DNA from: Basidiobolus meristosporus CBS 931.73
Lineage: Eukaryota; Basidiobolomycota; Basidiobolomycetes; Basidiobolales; Basidiobolaceae
Direction: 5' to 3'
DNA: 64,000 nucleotides
Assembly: GCA_002104905.1 (NCBI GenBank)
Contig: MCFE01000113.1
Span: 62,001 to 126,000, forward strand
Each line of letters begins with the position of its first letter. The stretch's first letter is position 1. The notes below the pieces were generated by a model that saw only the letters and a program-made list of their open reading frames with translations, was not told where the DNA came from and did no database searches. Shown one piece after another: positions 21,785 to 33,285 of the stretch. The position numbers were made by a program, and so were the translations under genes.

Positions 21785-22446
21785 ATGAACTCTGTATTCA
21801 ATGGTGTAGAAATCCTGGCATACTTTGGTACAGTTCTCTTAATAAAAATTAGTAGATTGTTACATCCAACCCAGCATTGCATTACCTGATGGATTGCCCA
21901 TGCAATGGGGTGGCTTAGCTTCCTAATGTCAAAGGCATAAGTGTCTCTATATCAGCTTCCCTCCTCAGGATTTTCCATCTTATCCTGGTGGTCTTCTCTG
22001 TGCCAACTCAGAACATCAATGACAGAATTGAAGGTCATGTTCTTGATGAGATTGGGATATGATAGTACTTCCAACTTGACTCATCTTCCTATCTCCAAAC
22101 ACATCTGCTCAGTAGGAAACTCTCCAAAGGGGATGCAATATCTAGTATTCTCCACACACCAAGCAAGATGGAGTATGGAGTAGATGCAGTAGTGGCAGAG
22201 ATCTATGCATTCAGCTTTATGTTTGTATCATAGCTGCTCAAATCCTCTTGCAAACTCTTTGCATAAAAGCCAAGGCTAAAGCAAGGTAGCATAGGGGATC
22301 TGCTACTGAATAAATATTCCACCAGTGTCTGTATATGACTCACAATGCATCCCTTGTACCCACAATAGAAATTGCTTCAGAAGACCACTTGACTAAATAT
22401 AAGTCCAGTTCATCCAGTCCTTGCATTTGTAATGTTATATATGTAT
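21785..22446 (-). pseudogene. CACTA transposase C-terminal fragment
   Basis: Minus-strand match to the end of the transposase (FEQL.., WEFPMEW, SMMDLKV region). Its interior continues, after the copia insertion at 22447-27892, at 27898. The junction has GTAT on both sides of the copia. Confidence 0.65.
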
Positions 22447-22791
22447 TAAGAGTTTGTAATTCCACCTAAATATTCACCTAACTTGGTCACTTAGATCTTT
22501 ACCTTAAAATCCTAGAGAATACTGACCAAATTCCTTGTTGGGATTTACTTGAAATATATTCACCAAATTACCAGGTACCCCAAACATGAAAAATTTGCAA
22601 AGTTGTCCAAGCAACCCCAAACTTTGCACACATGTTCTTGGGACCTTCCTTAACCTATTCTACTTGTATGTAATATCAAGACCATGTAAATGTACAAATA
22701 CTACTTTTACATTCAATAAATCATTGAGTGAAAACCACACAATCAACTTGTGCTGCCAATCACTTACAATATCTCCATGACTCTTACAACA
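22447..22791 (+). repeat. copia-A LTR (first of three)
   Basis: It lacks the first about ten bases of the family consensus (TGTTGTAAAAATT) but is otherwise complete. It carries a TATA-like/TAAATAC promoter region and an AATAAA polyadenylation signal (about 22718), and ends CTCTTACAACA. Confidence 0.75.
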
Positions 22792-22804
22792 GGTTATGAG
22801 CCCC
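22792..22804 (+). promoter_or_regulatory. copia-A primer binding site (half-tRNA type)
   Basis: GGTTATGAGCCCC directly follows the LTR. Its first 12 bases are the exact complement of GGGCUCAUAACC, the anticodon arm of initiator tRNA-Met. The ATG inside it also opens the gag frame. Confidence 0.65.
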
Positions 22805-23944
22805 AAGCTATCACTCTCTACAATGTCTACTACTGCTATTACTGGAGGTTTTCCCTCTGCTGAAAAGTTGGATGGATCCAACTACCAAGTGTGGGAGGTA
22901 AACATGAAGATGCTGCTACTAGAAAGTGGCTTTTTGGATATTGTCATGGGAGAGGAATGCCCTCCTAAAAACATGAGAGAGGAAGCCTTAGAGTACCAGA
23001 AGAAAGAACAAAGTGCCTTCAACTGCAGTTGCCTTAATGTTGAGGGCAATTTACTAATTCAATGCCCAAGAGCAAAAACGGCAAAGAATGCCGGGAAGGC
23101 ATTAGAAGACACCTACCAGTCATGTTCAGCTGTGAAGAAAATGTATCTGCGACAAAAATTCCTCATTGCAAAGATGCTGCCAGGAGAAGAAATGAGAAAT
23201 CTAATTAACAGATTTACCCTGCTGGTAGATGTAATGGAATCTGTGAGTGTTCCAACCACTGATGAGGATGTGATAGTTACCATCCTGTATAGCCTTACAG
23301 ATGAGCTTCAGAGCGTTGTATTAGTCCTATAGTCCCAAACTGATGATTTGATCTTACATTACACATGTGGAAGGCTCCTGGATGAAGTATTAAGAAAATC
23401 AAGCGCAAATAAGAAGGATGAAGAAAATACTTTAATAAGCAATGATAACCAACAAAGGAGGTACCCTAGACCCTACAATGGCAACAGCAGCCTGTTTTGG
23501 TACTACTGCAAAAGGAAAGGACACATATCAGACCGGTGCTTCAAAAAGAAAGAGAGTAAGCAGAAAAAGCCTGAATATGGAAATGCCACAATAACTGAAG
23601 ATAGACAATTCATATCTGCACTAAATAAGACCATAGACAAGGATTCTCAGAAGGGATATATTGACTCTGGAGCATCTCAACACTTTACACACCAAGAAGT
23701 ACTTTTTACGCAATATCAAGAGATTCTAATTAAGAAGGTTTTCATGGGTGACAATAGAACACGTAATGCAGTGGGAGAAGGAAGTATCCAAGTAAACCTT
23801 AGAAGCAGTGAAGGAAGCCATACACTGACCTTTCAAGAAGTACTCTATGTACCTGAAATAGTCAAGAACCTACAATCTGTAAGCAAGGCCACAGCAGAAG
23901 GACTCAGCTTCAGCTTTGACAATTCTGAACGCAAGATCACTGAT
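22796..23944 (+). pseudogene. copia-A gag and protease, element A1
   Basis: The gag opens at ATG 22796 or the internal ATG of MSTTAITGGFPSAEKLDGSN. This is a UBN2/retrotran_gag-type copia gag with YQVWEVNMKMLL. A TAG at 23329-23331 interrupts it. The zinc knuckle near 23505 reads WYYCKRKGHISDRC and has lost its first Cys. The protease motif is YIDSGASQHFTHQE (about 23660). A TAA follows the GAG-pre-integrase start at 23945. Gag forms the particle and the protease would cleave the polyprotein. This copy is inactive. Confidence 0.8.
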
Positions 23945-24017
23945 TAAAACTGTGCCCATATTGCTTTGGGTATCAGAGATCAGAATCCATACAAGCTGAC
24001 TTATATTCCATCATATT

Positions 24018-25076
24018 TTGAGTTTCAAAAGGAGTAATGCTGACTATAGTATATACTATAAGCCAGATAGAACAAATCCAGTTCTATTAGCTCTATATGT
24101 GGATGATCTTATTGTAGCCGCCAATAACCTAGAAACATTGGAAGAGACTAAATCCAGCCTATCTAAGGAGTTCAAGATGTCCAATCCAGGAGAACTTAGT
24201 TACTACTTAGGGATTAAGTTCTCCATAGACAGAAGTACCCAGACTATTACCCTAAGCCAATCCAAGTATATTCAAGATATACTAAAGAAGTACAAAATGG
24301 AAGACTGTAAACCGGCAGCTACCCCAATGGAGACAAACCTTAACTTGGTCAAAACTCAACCAAATCAAGAGAGCTTGGTACCATCTGAAAGCCCTGACTT
24401 TCCTTATCAGTCTATGGTTGGTAGTATGATGTATATCATGCTTGGAACACGTCCAGATATCTCATATTCAGTGGGAGTTGTCAGCCAACATAATCAGAGC
24501 TATGGATCTGATCATATTGCAGCAGTTAAGCGGATTTTTAGATACCTAAAAGGAACTGCTGATATCTGCTTAAGATACACTTATAAGGACTCAGAACAAG
24601 ATCTTGTGGGATACTCTGATGCAGATTCGGGACGAAATTTAGAAGACAGAAGAACCACCACAGGATACACCTTTCTTTACTGTCAAGGAGCAATTTCATG
24701 GAATTCAAGAAAGCAACCAACCGTAGCACTTTCTACCACAGAGGCAGAGTATATGGCAGCCTGTGAAGCTACAAAAGAAGCAATGTGGTTAAGAAAGCTC
24801 TTTACAGATTTAGGCCTATGTCAAAAAACGCCTATTACTTTATTTCAAGATAATCAAGGATGTATACAATTAGGTAGAAATCCAACTTTTCATGCTAGAA
24901 CCAAGCACATAGATATTAGACATCATTTCATACGTGAAGCTATAGAGAATAACTTAGTTAGCTTAGTTTACTGTCCTACAGATGAAATGATTGCAGACAT
25001 ATTTACCAAACCATTAGCTAGAGACAAGTTTGAATATCTTAGGTCAAAATTAGGACTAGTCAGTATGAACATTTAG
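24018..25076 (+). pseudogene. copia-A reverse transcriptase C-half and RNase H, element A1
   Basis: A 352-codon open stretch. The RT active site YVDDL is intact (about 24100), followed by KYIQDILKKYKMEDCKPAAT. The RNase H has GYSDAD, LSTTEAEYMAACEA and the CPTDEMIADIFTKPL tail, ending in MNI and TAG just before the LTR. The integrase and N-terminal RT (about 1.7 kb in element D) are deleted. The junction lies where both parental sequences contain TATTTGGAA, so a microhomology deletion is likely. The frame is open but has no start or partner domains. Confidence 0.8.
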
Positions 25077-25087
25077 CTGAGTGGGAG

Positions 25088-25437
25088 TGTTGTAAAAATT
25101 CGTATTTTCCACCTAAATATTCACCTAACTTAGTCACTTAGATCATCACCTTCAAATCCTAGAGAATACTGACCAAATTCCTTGTCGGGATTTACTTAGA
25201 ATATTTTCACCAAAATACCAGGTACCCAGTACATGAAAATTCTCAAAGTTGTCCAAACAGCCCCAAACTTTGCACACATGTTCTTGGGACCTTCCTTAAC
25301 CTATTCTACGTGTTTGTAATGCCAAGACCAGGTAAAAGTATAAATACTACTTTTACATTCAATAAATCATTAAGTGAAAACCACATAATCTACTTGTTCT
25401 CCCAATCACTTCCAATATCTCCAATACTCTTACAACA
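25088..25437 (+). repeat. copia-A LTR (middle)
   Basis: Complete 350-bp LTR, TGTTGTAAAAATTCG...TCTTACAACA, with TATAAATACTACTT and AATAAA. It follows the AGCTGAGTGGGAG polypurine tract. It is joined to integrase sequence of another element through GTTAT. Confidence 0.85.
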
Positions 25438-27510
25438 GTTATAACAGAACACTTTGTGATTATTATCCATTGAAAGCATGGTATGGGTATAGATTAAGTG
25501 CAGAACATCCAAGAATATCTGGGTGTACAGCATATGCTAAGAAGCTGCCCAGAAATCAGTCAGAATCTGAGCCAAAAAGTGCAAAATGCATGTTTTTGGG
25601 CTACTGCAATGAAAGTAAAGCGTACAGACTCTGCAATACCAAAGCAAAGAAGCTGATCAAGTCCAGGGATGTGTTGCTTGATAATAATTCAAAATTTTAC
25701 AAAAAATGACATCAGATGATGACAAAAAAACCTGATCTCCAATCCACCAATGGTCAGACTTGAATCAAAGCACAACAATGATATTTTTTCACTCCAGGGG
25801 ACTCTACAACCATGGTTCAGCCAGAATAAGTGCCCAGGAATATCCCAGAATTGATCCTTCCAGTATCAAAAGCCTGGAGACCCATTTGGACAAGATATAG
25901 CCCAAATTACTATATCAATGAGGGTACAAACTTAGTTTATGCCTATACAGTTGATATTGATGAGCCCCAGACTGTAAACAAGGCTAAAAATAGCCCTCAG
26001 ACAAAGTTTTGGTGATATGCAATGACTGAGGAATATTGGGCCCTGATGGAAAATCAAACTTGGGACTTGGTCAAAATACCAATCAACCAAAAATCAATTG
26101 GATGCAGATGGGTCTTCAAGACAAAATACAAGGCTGATGGTACAATTGAAAGATACAAAGCAAGACATGTGGCCAAAGGATACTCTCAAACAAAAGGACT
26201 TGACTATACTGAGACCTTTGCACCAGTAGATAAGTTTTATTCCATCAGATCAATATTGGCTATTGCAGCCAAATATAAGTTTTCTATTTATCAAATGGAT
26301 GTAAAAACTGCATTTTTGAATGAAGAACTTGATGAGGATGTGTATATGAATCCGCCTGATGGGTTTGTTGACCAATATAACCCCCCTCTGGTCTGCAAGC
26401 TTGAAAAGTCACTATATGGTCTCAAACAATCACCAAGAGCCTGGAATTGCGAGATATATTCTTATTTGGAATCTTTGAGTTTCAAAAGGAGTAATGCTGA
26501 CTATAGTATATACTATAAGCCCAATAGAGCAAATCCAATTCTATTAGCTCTATATGTGGATAATCTTATTATAGGCACCAATAACCTAACAACATTGGAA
26601 GAGACTAAATACAGCCTATCCAAAGAGCTCAAGATGTCTGATCAAGGAGAACTCAATTACTACCTAGGGATTGAGTTCTTCATTGACAGAGGTACCCAGA
26701 CTATTACTCTTAGCCAATCCAAGTATATTTAAGACATACTATAGAAGTACTAAATGGAAGACCGTAAACCAGCAGCTACCTTGATGGAGACAAACCTTAT
26801 CTTGGTCAAAACTTAACCAAATCAAGAGAGCTTGGTGCCATCTGAAAGCCCTGACTTTCCTTATCAATCCATGGTTGGCAGTCTGAGGTATATCATGCTT
26901 GGAACATGTCTGGATATCTCATATTTGGTGGGAGCTGTCAGCCAACATAATCAGAACTATGGATCTGATCATATTGCAGCAGTTAAGCAGATTTTTAGAT
27001 ACCTAAAAGGAACTGCTGATATCTGCTTAAGATACACTTATAAGGATTCAGAACAGGATCTTGTGGGATACTCTGAAGCTGATTGGGGACAAAACTTGGA
27101 AGACCAAAGATCCACCACCGGATACACCTTTCTTTATTGTAAAGGTGCAATTTCATGGAACTCAAGAAAGCAACCAACTGTAGCACTTTCTACCACAGAG
27201 GCAGAGTATATTGCAGCCTGTGAGGCTACAAAAGAAGCAATGAGGTTAAGAAAGCTTTTTACAGATTTAGGCCTATGTCTAAAAGTGCCTTTAACTTTAT
27301 TTCAAGATAATCCAGGATGTATGCAATTAGGTAGAAATCCTGCTTTTCATGCTTGAACCAAGCCAATAGATATTGGACATCATTTCACATGTGAAGCTAT
27401 AGAGAATTTCTTAGTTAGCTTAGTTTACTGTCCTTCAGATGAAATCATTGTAGACACATTTACCAAACCATTAGCTAGATACAAGTTTGATATCTTAGGT
27501 CCAAAATAAG
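25438..27510 (+). pseudogene. copia-A integrase end, RT and RNase H, element A2
   Basis: It starts in the integrase C-terminal part (FGCTAYAKKLPRNQ), then RT (TEEYWALMENQTWDLVKIP, YKARHVAKGYSQTKGLDYTE, MDVKTAFLNEELDEDVYM). The active site reads YVDN instead of YVDD near 26550, which should kill catalysis. RNase H follows with EADWGQNLEDQRSTTGYTFL and a stop after NPAFHA. There are several stops (about 25709, 26730, 27354). The 5' half of this element is missing, replaced by element A1. Confidence 0.8.
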
Positions 27511-27543
27511 ACTAGTCAATATGAACATTTAGCTGAGTGGGAG

Positions 27544-27892
27544 TGTTGTAAAAATTTGTAATTTCACCTAAAAAATCACCTAATTTAGTCACTTAGATCA
27601 TTACCTTCAAATCCAAGAGAATACTGACCAAATTCCCTGTTGGGATTTACTTGGAATATTTTCACCAAAATACCAGGTACCCAGAACATGAAAAATTCTC
27701 AATGTTGTTTGAACAGTCCCAAACTTTGCATACATGCTCTTGGGACCTTCCTTGACCCATTCTACAAGTTTGTAATGCCAAGACCATGTACAAGTATAAA
27801 TACTACTTTTACAATCAATCAATCATTAAGTGAAAGCCATATTATCTACTTGTCTCCTAATCACTTCCAATATCTCAAAGACTCTTACAACA
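27544..27892 (+). repeat. copia-A LTR (third)
   Basis: TGTTGTAAAAATTTG...TCTTACAACA, 349 bp, with TATAAATACTACTT. It is followed by GTATA, matching the left flank of the composite. Confidence 0.85.
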
Positions 27893-27897
27893 GTATA

Positions 27898-28910
27898 TGA
27901 ATATGAATACCCACTGGAGCTTGCAAGAAACCTATGGGGTAGCAGACATTTGGCAACATCTTCCAATTCTTTTTAACTTCTCCTGTATCTTGCTGGGCTT
28001 ATTTAGCTTGACATGCCTCAGGCACAACTTGGTCATTAGTATAGGTATAGTGTTGAAAGCATGTTCAGTACTCCTGGTGAAAGCTTTTGTTCTAACATAT
28101 TCCCTCTTTCCTTAGTATCTCTAGATTTTGATTAATCTCAAATTCTGGCTAATGGTTTATAGCTTGCCTGATATGCTGCAATTGCATGCTGACTTCTGTA
28201 TATTCTCTCTGTGGGATGATGACACTTATAGTATTAGTGCTTGGATAATAGTAGTGTGTGTGAGTTATAGGGTAACTACCCCAGATCTCTCTCAATCAAC
28301 AGCAATGCCATTCATTATGCCCAGTAAAGCTGGCTATCTTGCTGATGGCTGGGGAATCCCTAATACAGATAAAAATATGCCCTTTGACATCATGATCATT
28401 TACTAGAGTCCGGCTAGTTAGCTTACAAATCTCATCCAGCAATGGATACATGTAGACATCTAGGTTGGACAGACATTCAGGCCCAGATATCAGTGGGATA
28501 ACCATCAGATCTTGACTGTGATGCTATAAGATTGCTGGTGTATTCAGGTTGATGAGAACCAGCCACCAGAAGGGTTGACTGGCAGAAAACCTTTCAGTGA
28601 GAATCTAGCAAGTGCCAAGACAAAGGCATGGTCATACATACCTTCAAAGTAGCCCTTGCATCTTAGTTGTTTGCAATGTCTGTCATTGAATATAGCAGTG
28701 TGTGTGCTTAAAAGATACTGTGTGATATCCTATAACTTCAAAATACTTGTCAGACTCTATAAGCTTCTTTGGTTGGAGTATTGTTGGAATATATCTGCAG
28801 TGTGCACAATGTTTTCCCTTGATGGTGGTGGATTCCTAACAATCTGCACACATTGTAATGGTGGCATCTTCTCATAGGAATGCCATTCAACTGTTGACAC
28901 ATGCTGTTAT
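27898..28910 (-). pseudogene. CACTA transposase middle fragment, minus strand
   Basis: Continuation of 21785-22446 across the copia insertion. It matches 40130-41130 of CACTA copy 2 (regions around ILMTNLYMGHFKLDEP, GYCC/GHNEWHCC and the SGPECLSNLDVYMYPLLDE block). Many frameshifts. It is interrupted on the right by copia element A3. Confidence 0.65.
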
Positions 28911-31900
28911 TGTTGTAAAAATTGGTAACTCCACCTAAATATTCACCTAACTTTGTCACTTAGATCATTACCTTGAAATCCTAGAGAATACTGACCAAAT
29001 TCCTTGTTGAGATTTACTTGGAATATTTTCACTAAAATACCAGGCACCCAGAACATGAAAATTCTTAAAGTTGTCCAAATAGCCCCAAACTTTGCACACA
29101 TGCTCTTGGGACCTTCCTCAGCCTGTGCTACATGCTTGTTATGCCAACACTATGTAAAAGTATATATACTACTTTTACATTCAATAAATCACTGAGTGAA
29201 AACCACAAAACCTACTTGTCCTCCCATTCACTTCTAATATCTCCAAGACTCTTACAACAGGTTATGAGACCCAAGCTGTCACTTGCCCCAAGGTCTATTA
29301 CTGCCATTACTGGAGTTTTACCTCTGCTGCAAAGTTGGATGGATCCAACTTCCAAGTGTGGAAGGTGAACATGAAGATGCTGATATAAGAGAGACACTTT
29401 TGGATATTGTCATGGGAGAAGAATGCCCTCCTAAAAATGAGGGAGAGGAAGCCTTAAAGTACCAGACAAAAGAACAAAGTGCCCTTAAATGCATTTGCCT
29501 TAATATTAGCAAAAATTGCTAATTCAATGCTCAAGAGCAACAATGGCAAAGAATGCCTGGAAGGCATTAAAAAACAGCTACCGGTCATGCTCAGCTGTCA
29601 GGAAAATGTATCTGAGACAAAAATTCTTTACTACAAAGATGCTGCCAGGAGAAGAAATGAGAAATCTAACTTACAGAATTACCCTGCTGGTAGATGAAAT
29701 GGAATCCGTGGGTGTACCAACTACTGATGAGGATGTGATAGTTGCCATCCTGAATAGCCTGACAGATGAGCTTCAGGGCCTGGTATTAGCCCTAGAGTCC
29801 AGAACTGAATATTTGACCTTAAACTACATATTGGAAGGCTTCTGGATGAAGAATTAAGAAAAGCAAGTGCCAATAGGAAGGATGAAGAAAATACTTTAAT
29901 AAGCAAAGATAACCAACAAAGGAGGTATCCAAGACCCTACAAAAGCAATAGCAACTTATTTTGCAACTAATGCAAAAGGAAAGGACACACATCAGACTGG
30001 TGTCTCAAAAAGAGAGACAATCAGCAAAAGAAGCCTGAAAATGGAAATGCTGCAACAACCTAAGATAGACTATTCATATCTGCACTAAAATGATCACAAA
30101 CAAGGATTCTCAGACATGCTATAATGACTTTGGAGCATCTCTACACTTTACACATCAATAAGAACTTTTTACCCAATATCAAGAGATTCCAATTGAGAAG
30201 GTTTTCATGGGTGGCAATAGAACACTTGATGCAGTGGGAGAAGGAACCATCCAAGGAAATCTTAGAAGCATTGAAGGAAACAATACATTTACCTTTAAAG
30301 AGGTATTCTATGTGCCAGAAATTGCCAATAACCTACTATCTGTAAGCAAGGCCACAGCAGAAGGACCCAGTGTCAGCTCTGAAAATTCCGGATGCAGGAC
30401 CATCAATCAAATTGGTGTCCATATTGCTTTGGGTATCAGAGATCAAAATCTATACAAGTTGACTTCTATTCCAACATATCTGGAAGCCAATATAAGTAAC
30501 TTAAATGAAGAAACATCAATGCTTTGTCACAGGAGATTTAGACATATCAATTTTGATTTTTGGCACAAAATGATCAATATCAGCTAATTTCCAGAGTACC
30601 AATTGATCCCCCAGCTAATTTGGAGCACTGTGAAGCCTGCATATATGGGAAACATGCCAGACAACTGATCAAGAGCTCTGGGTTAATCAAAACTAAGAAA
30701 AAACTAGATCTAATTCACTCAGATCTGTGTGGACCTATGTAAGATTTATCCTTAAGTGGGATGAAGCATTTAATCATCTTTATTGATGATTATACAAGAT
30801 AAACATGGGTCTACTTCATAGAGAGAAAAGAAGATGCTCTGTCTAAGCTCAGGGAGTTTAAAGTCATGGTGGAGAGAGAAGTTAGTAAAAAAATCAAGAA
30901 AATATGCTTTGACAATGGTGGAGAATTTACCCCAAAACTCTTCATCCACCTCTGCAAAACCTATGGGATAAAGCAAGAGACTGCTGTACCATACTCCCCA
31001 CAGCAAAATGAAGTAGCAGAACATACTAACAGAGCAATATTTGATATGGCAAGATCTATAATCCTTGATCAAAAATTATTCTATGATTTTTGGGTGGAAT
31101 CAGTTGCCACTGCTGTGTACCTTACAAATAGAAGTTATAGCAGAATACATCATGATTCCACTCCATTTGAAGCAGGGTATGGGTACAGACCAAGTGCAGA
31201 ACATCTATGAATATTAGGGTGTACAGCATATGCCAAGAAACTGCCTGGAAATCAGTCAAAATTGGAGCTAAAAAGTGTAAAATGCATATTTTTGGGCTAC
31301 TGCAATGAGTAAAGCATACAGACTCTACAATATCAAAGCAAATAATCTGGTCAAGTCCAGGGATGTGTTGGTTGATGGAAAGTCAAAATTTTCACAAAAA
31401 ATGACATCAGATGATGGCAAAAATCTGATCTCAAGTCCATCAATTGTCAGGATTGAATCAGTGCAAAACAATGAAAATTTTTTCACTACAGAGAGCTCTA
31501 CAAGAGTGATGCAGCCTGGAACAGTGCCCAGGAATATTGCAGAAGTGATCTTTCCAGCATCAAACACCCAGATATCCAATTGGACAAGAAATAGCCAGAA
31601 TTACTATATTAATGAGGGTATTAACTTAGCCTCTGCCTATGCAGTCCATATTGATGAGCTTCAGACTGTAAGCAAGGCCCAAAATAGCTTTCAGACAAAC
31701 TTTCAAAGAGCTGTAATGACTGAGGAATATCAGGCCCTGATGGAAAATCAATCTGGACTTGACTATACTGAGACCTTTGCACCAGTAGACAAGTTTTATT
31801 CCATTAGATCAATATTGGCTATTGCAGCCAAATATAAGTTTTCTATTCATCAAATGGATGTAAAAACTGCATTTTTGAATGAAGAACTTGATGAGGATGT

Positions 31901-33285
31901 GCATATGAATCAGCCTGATGGGTTTGTTGACCAATATAACCCCCCTCTGGTCTGCAAGCTTGAAAAGTCACTATATGGTATCAAACAATCACCAAGAGCC
32001 TGGAATTGCAAGATATATTCTTATTTGGAATCTTTGAGTTTCAAAAGGAGTAATGCCGACTATAGTATGTACTATAAGCCCAATAGAGCAAATCCAGTTC
32101 TATTAGCTCTATATGTGGATGATCTTATTATAGCTGCCAACAACATAGGAACATTAGAATAGACTAAATCCAGCGTATTTAAGGAGTTCAAGATGTCCAA
32201 TCTAGGAGAACTCAGTTATTACTTAGGAATTAAGTTCTCTATAGACAGAAGTACCCAGACAATCACCCTAAGCCAATCCAGGTATATTCCAAATATACAA
32301 CCCTAATGGAGACAAAACTTAACATGGTCAAAAGTCAACCAAATCAAGAGAGCTTGGTGCCGTCTGAAAGCTCTGACTTTCCTTATCAATCAATGGCCAG
32401 CAGTTGCATTTATATCATGCTTGGAACATGTTGAGCTATCTCATATTCCATAGGAGCTGTAAGCCAGCATAATTAGAACTATGGATCTGAGCATATTGCA
32501 GCAGTTAGGCATACTTTTAGAAACCTAAAAGGAACTCCTGATATTGGCTTAAGATACACTTGAAAGGATTCAAAATTTGGATGACAGAAGATCCACCACT
32601 TGATACACCTTTCTTTATTGTAAAGGTGCAATTTCATTGAATTCACAAAAGCAACCCACTATAGCACTTTCTACCACTGAGGCAGAGTATATGGCAGCCT
32701 GTGCAGCTACAAAAGAAGCAATGTGGCTAAGAGAGCTTCTTACAGACTTAGGTCCTTTTCAAAAAATGCCTATTACTTTATTTCAAGATATTCAAGGATG
32801 TATACAAGTAGGTAGAGATCCAACTTTTCATGCTAGAACTGAGTACATAGATATTAGAAATCATTTCACATGTGAAGCTATAGAGAATATCTTAGTTATC
32901 TTAGTTTACTGTCCTTCAGATGAAATCATTGTAGACACATATACCAAACCATTAGCTAGATACAAGTTTGAATATCTTAGGTCAAAATTAAGACTAGTCA
33001 GTATGAATATTAAGCTCAGTGGAAGTGTTGTAAAAATTTGTAATTCTACGTAAATATTCACCTAACTTAGTCACTTAGATCATTACCTTCAAATCCTAGA
33101 GAATACTGACCAAATTTCTTTTTGGGATTTACTTAGAATATTTTCACCAAAATACCAAGTACCCATAACATGAAAAATTCTTAATGTTGTCTAAACTGCC
33201 CCAAACTTTGCACACATGTTCTTGGAACCTTCCTTAACCTATTCTACATGTTTGTAATGCCAAGACCATGTACAAGTATAAATAT
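28911..33285 (+). mobile_element. copia-A element A3 (3' LTR truncated)
   Basis: 5' LTR 28911-29259 starting TGTTGTAAAAATTGG, primer site GGTTATGAGACCC at 29260-29272, gag-pol to about 33015, and a 3' LTR from 33026 that is cut at 33285, at TATAAATAT, by CACTA sequence. It is inserted in the minus-strand CACTA transposase fragment ending at 28910. The right target duplication is lost. Confidence 0.8.
29270..33015 (+). pseudogene. copia-A gag-pol, element A3
   Basis: The gag is broken near its start (frameshifts at about 29330-29480, then open 29516-29857). The zinc knuckle NCKRKGHTSDWC and the protease are degenerate. The GAG-pre-integrase and integrase occupy about 30207-31210, with DNGGEFTPKL and QNEVAEHTNRA. 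RT 31305-32162 lacks about 45 codons between MENQ and GLDYTETFAP, keeps YVDDL, then has a stop. RNase H is damaged and resumes at 32637 (LSTTEAEYMAACAA). Dead by several independent lesions. Confidence 0.8.

Larger units (their letters stand above)
22447..27892 (+). mobile_element. Composite copia-A element with three LTRs
   Basis: Order: LTR (22447-22791), gag to start of pol (22796-23944), RT end to RNase H (24018-25076), LTR (25088-25437), integrase end to RNase H (25438-27510), LTR (27544-27892). The outer flanks both read GTAT (22443-22446, 27893-27896), so the whole block sits at one insertion site in a CACTA transposase. The middle LTR is followed by GTTAT, the sequence expected inside the integrase gene of the second element. 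Confidence 0.8.

Noticed and set aside
30000-33000. Pol ORF pieces as possible host genes (for example the 285-codon frame at 31305-32162)
   Set aside because: They align along their length with copia-A integrase/RT/RNase H and are flanked by LTRs.
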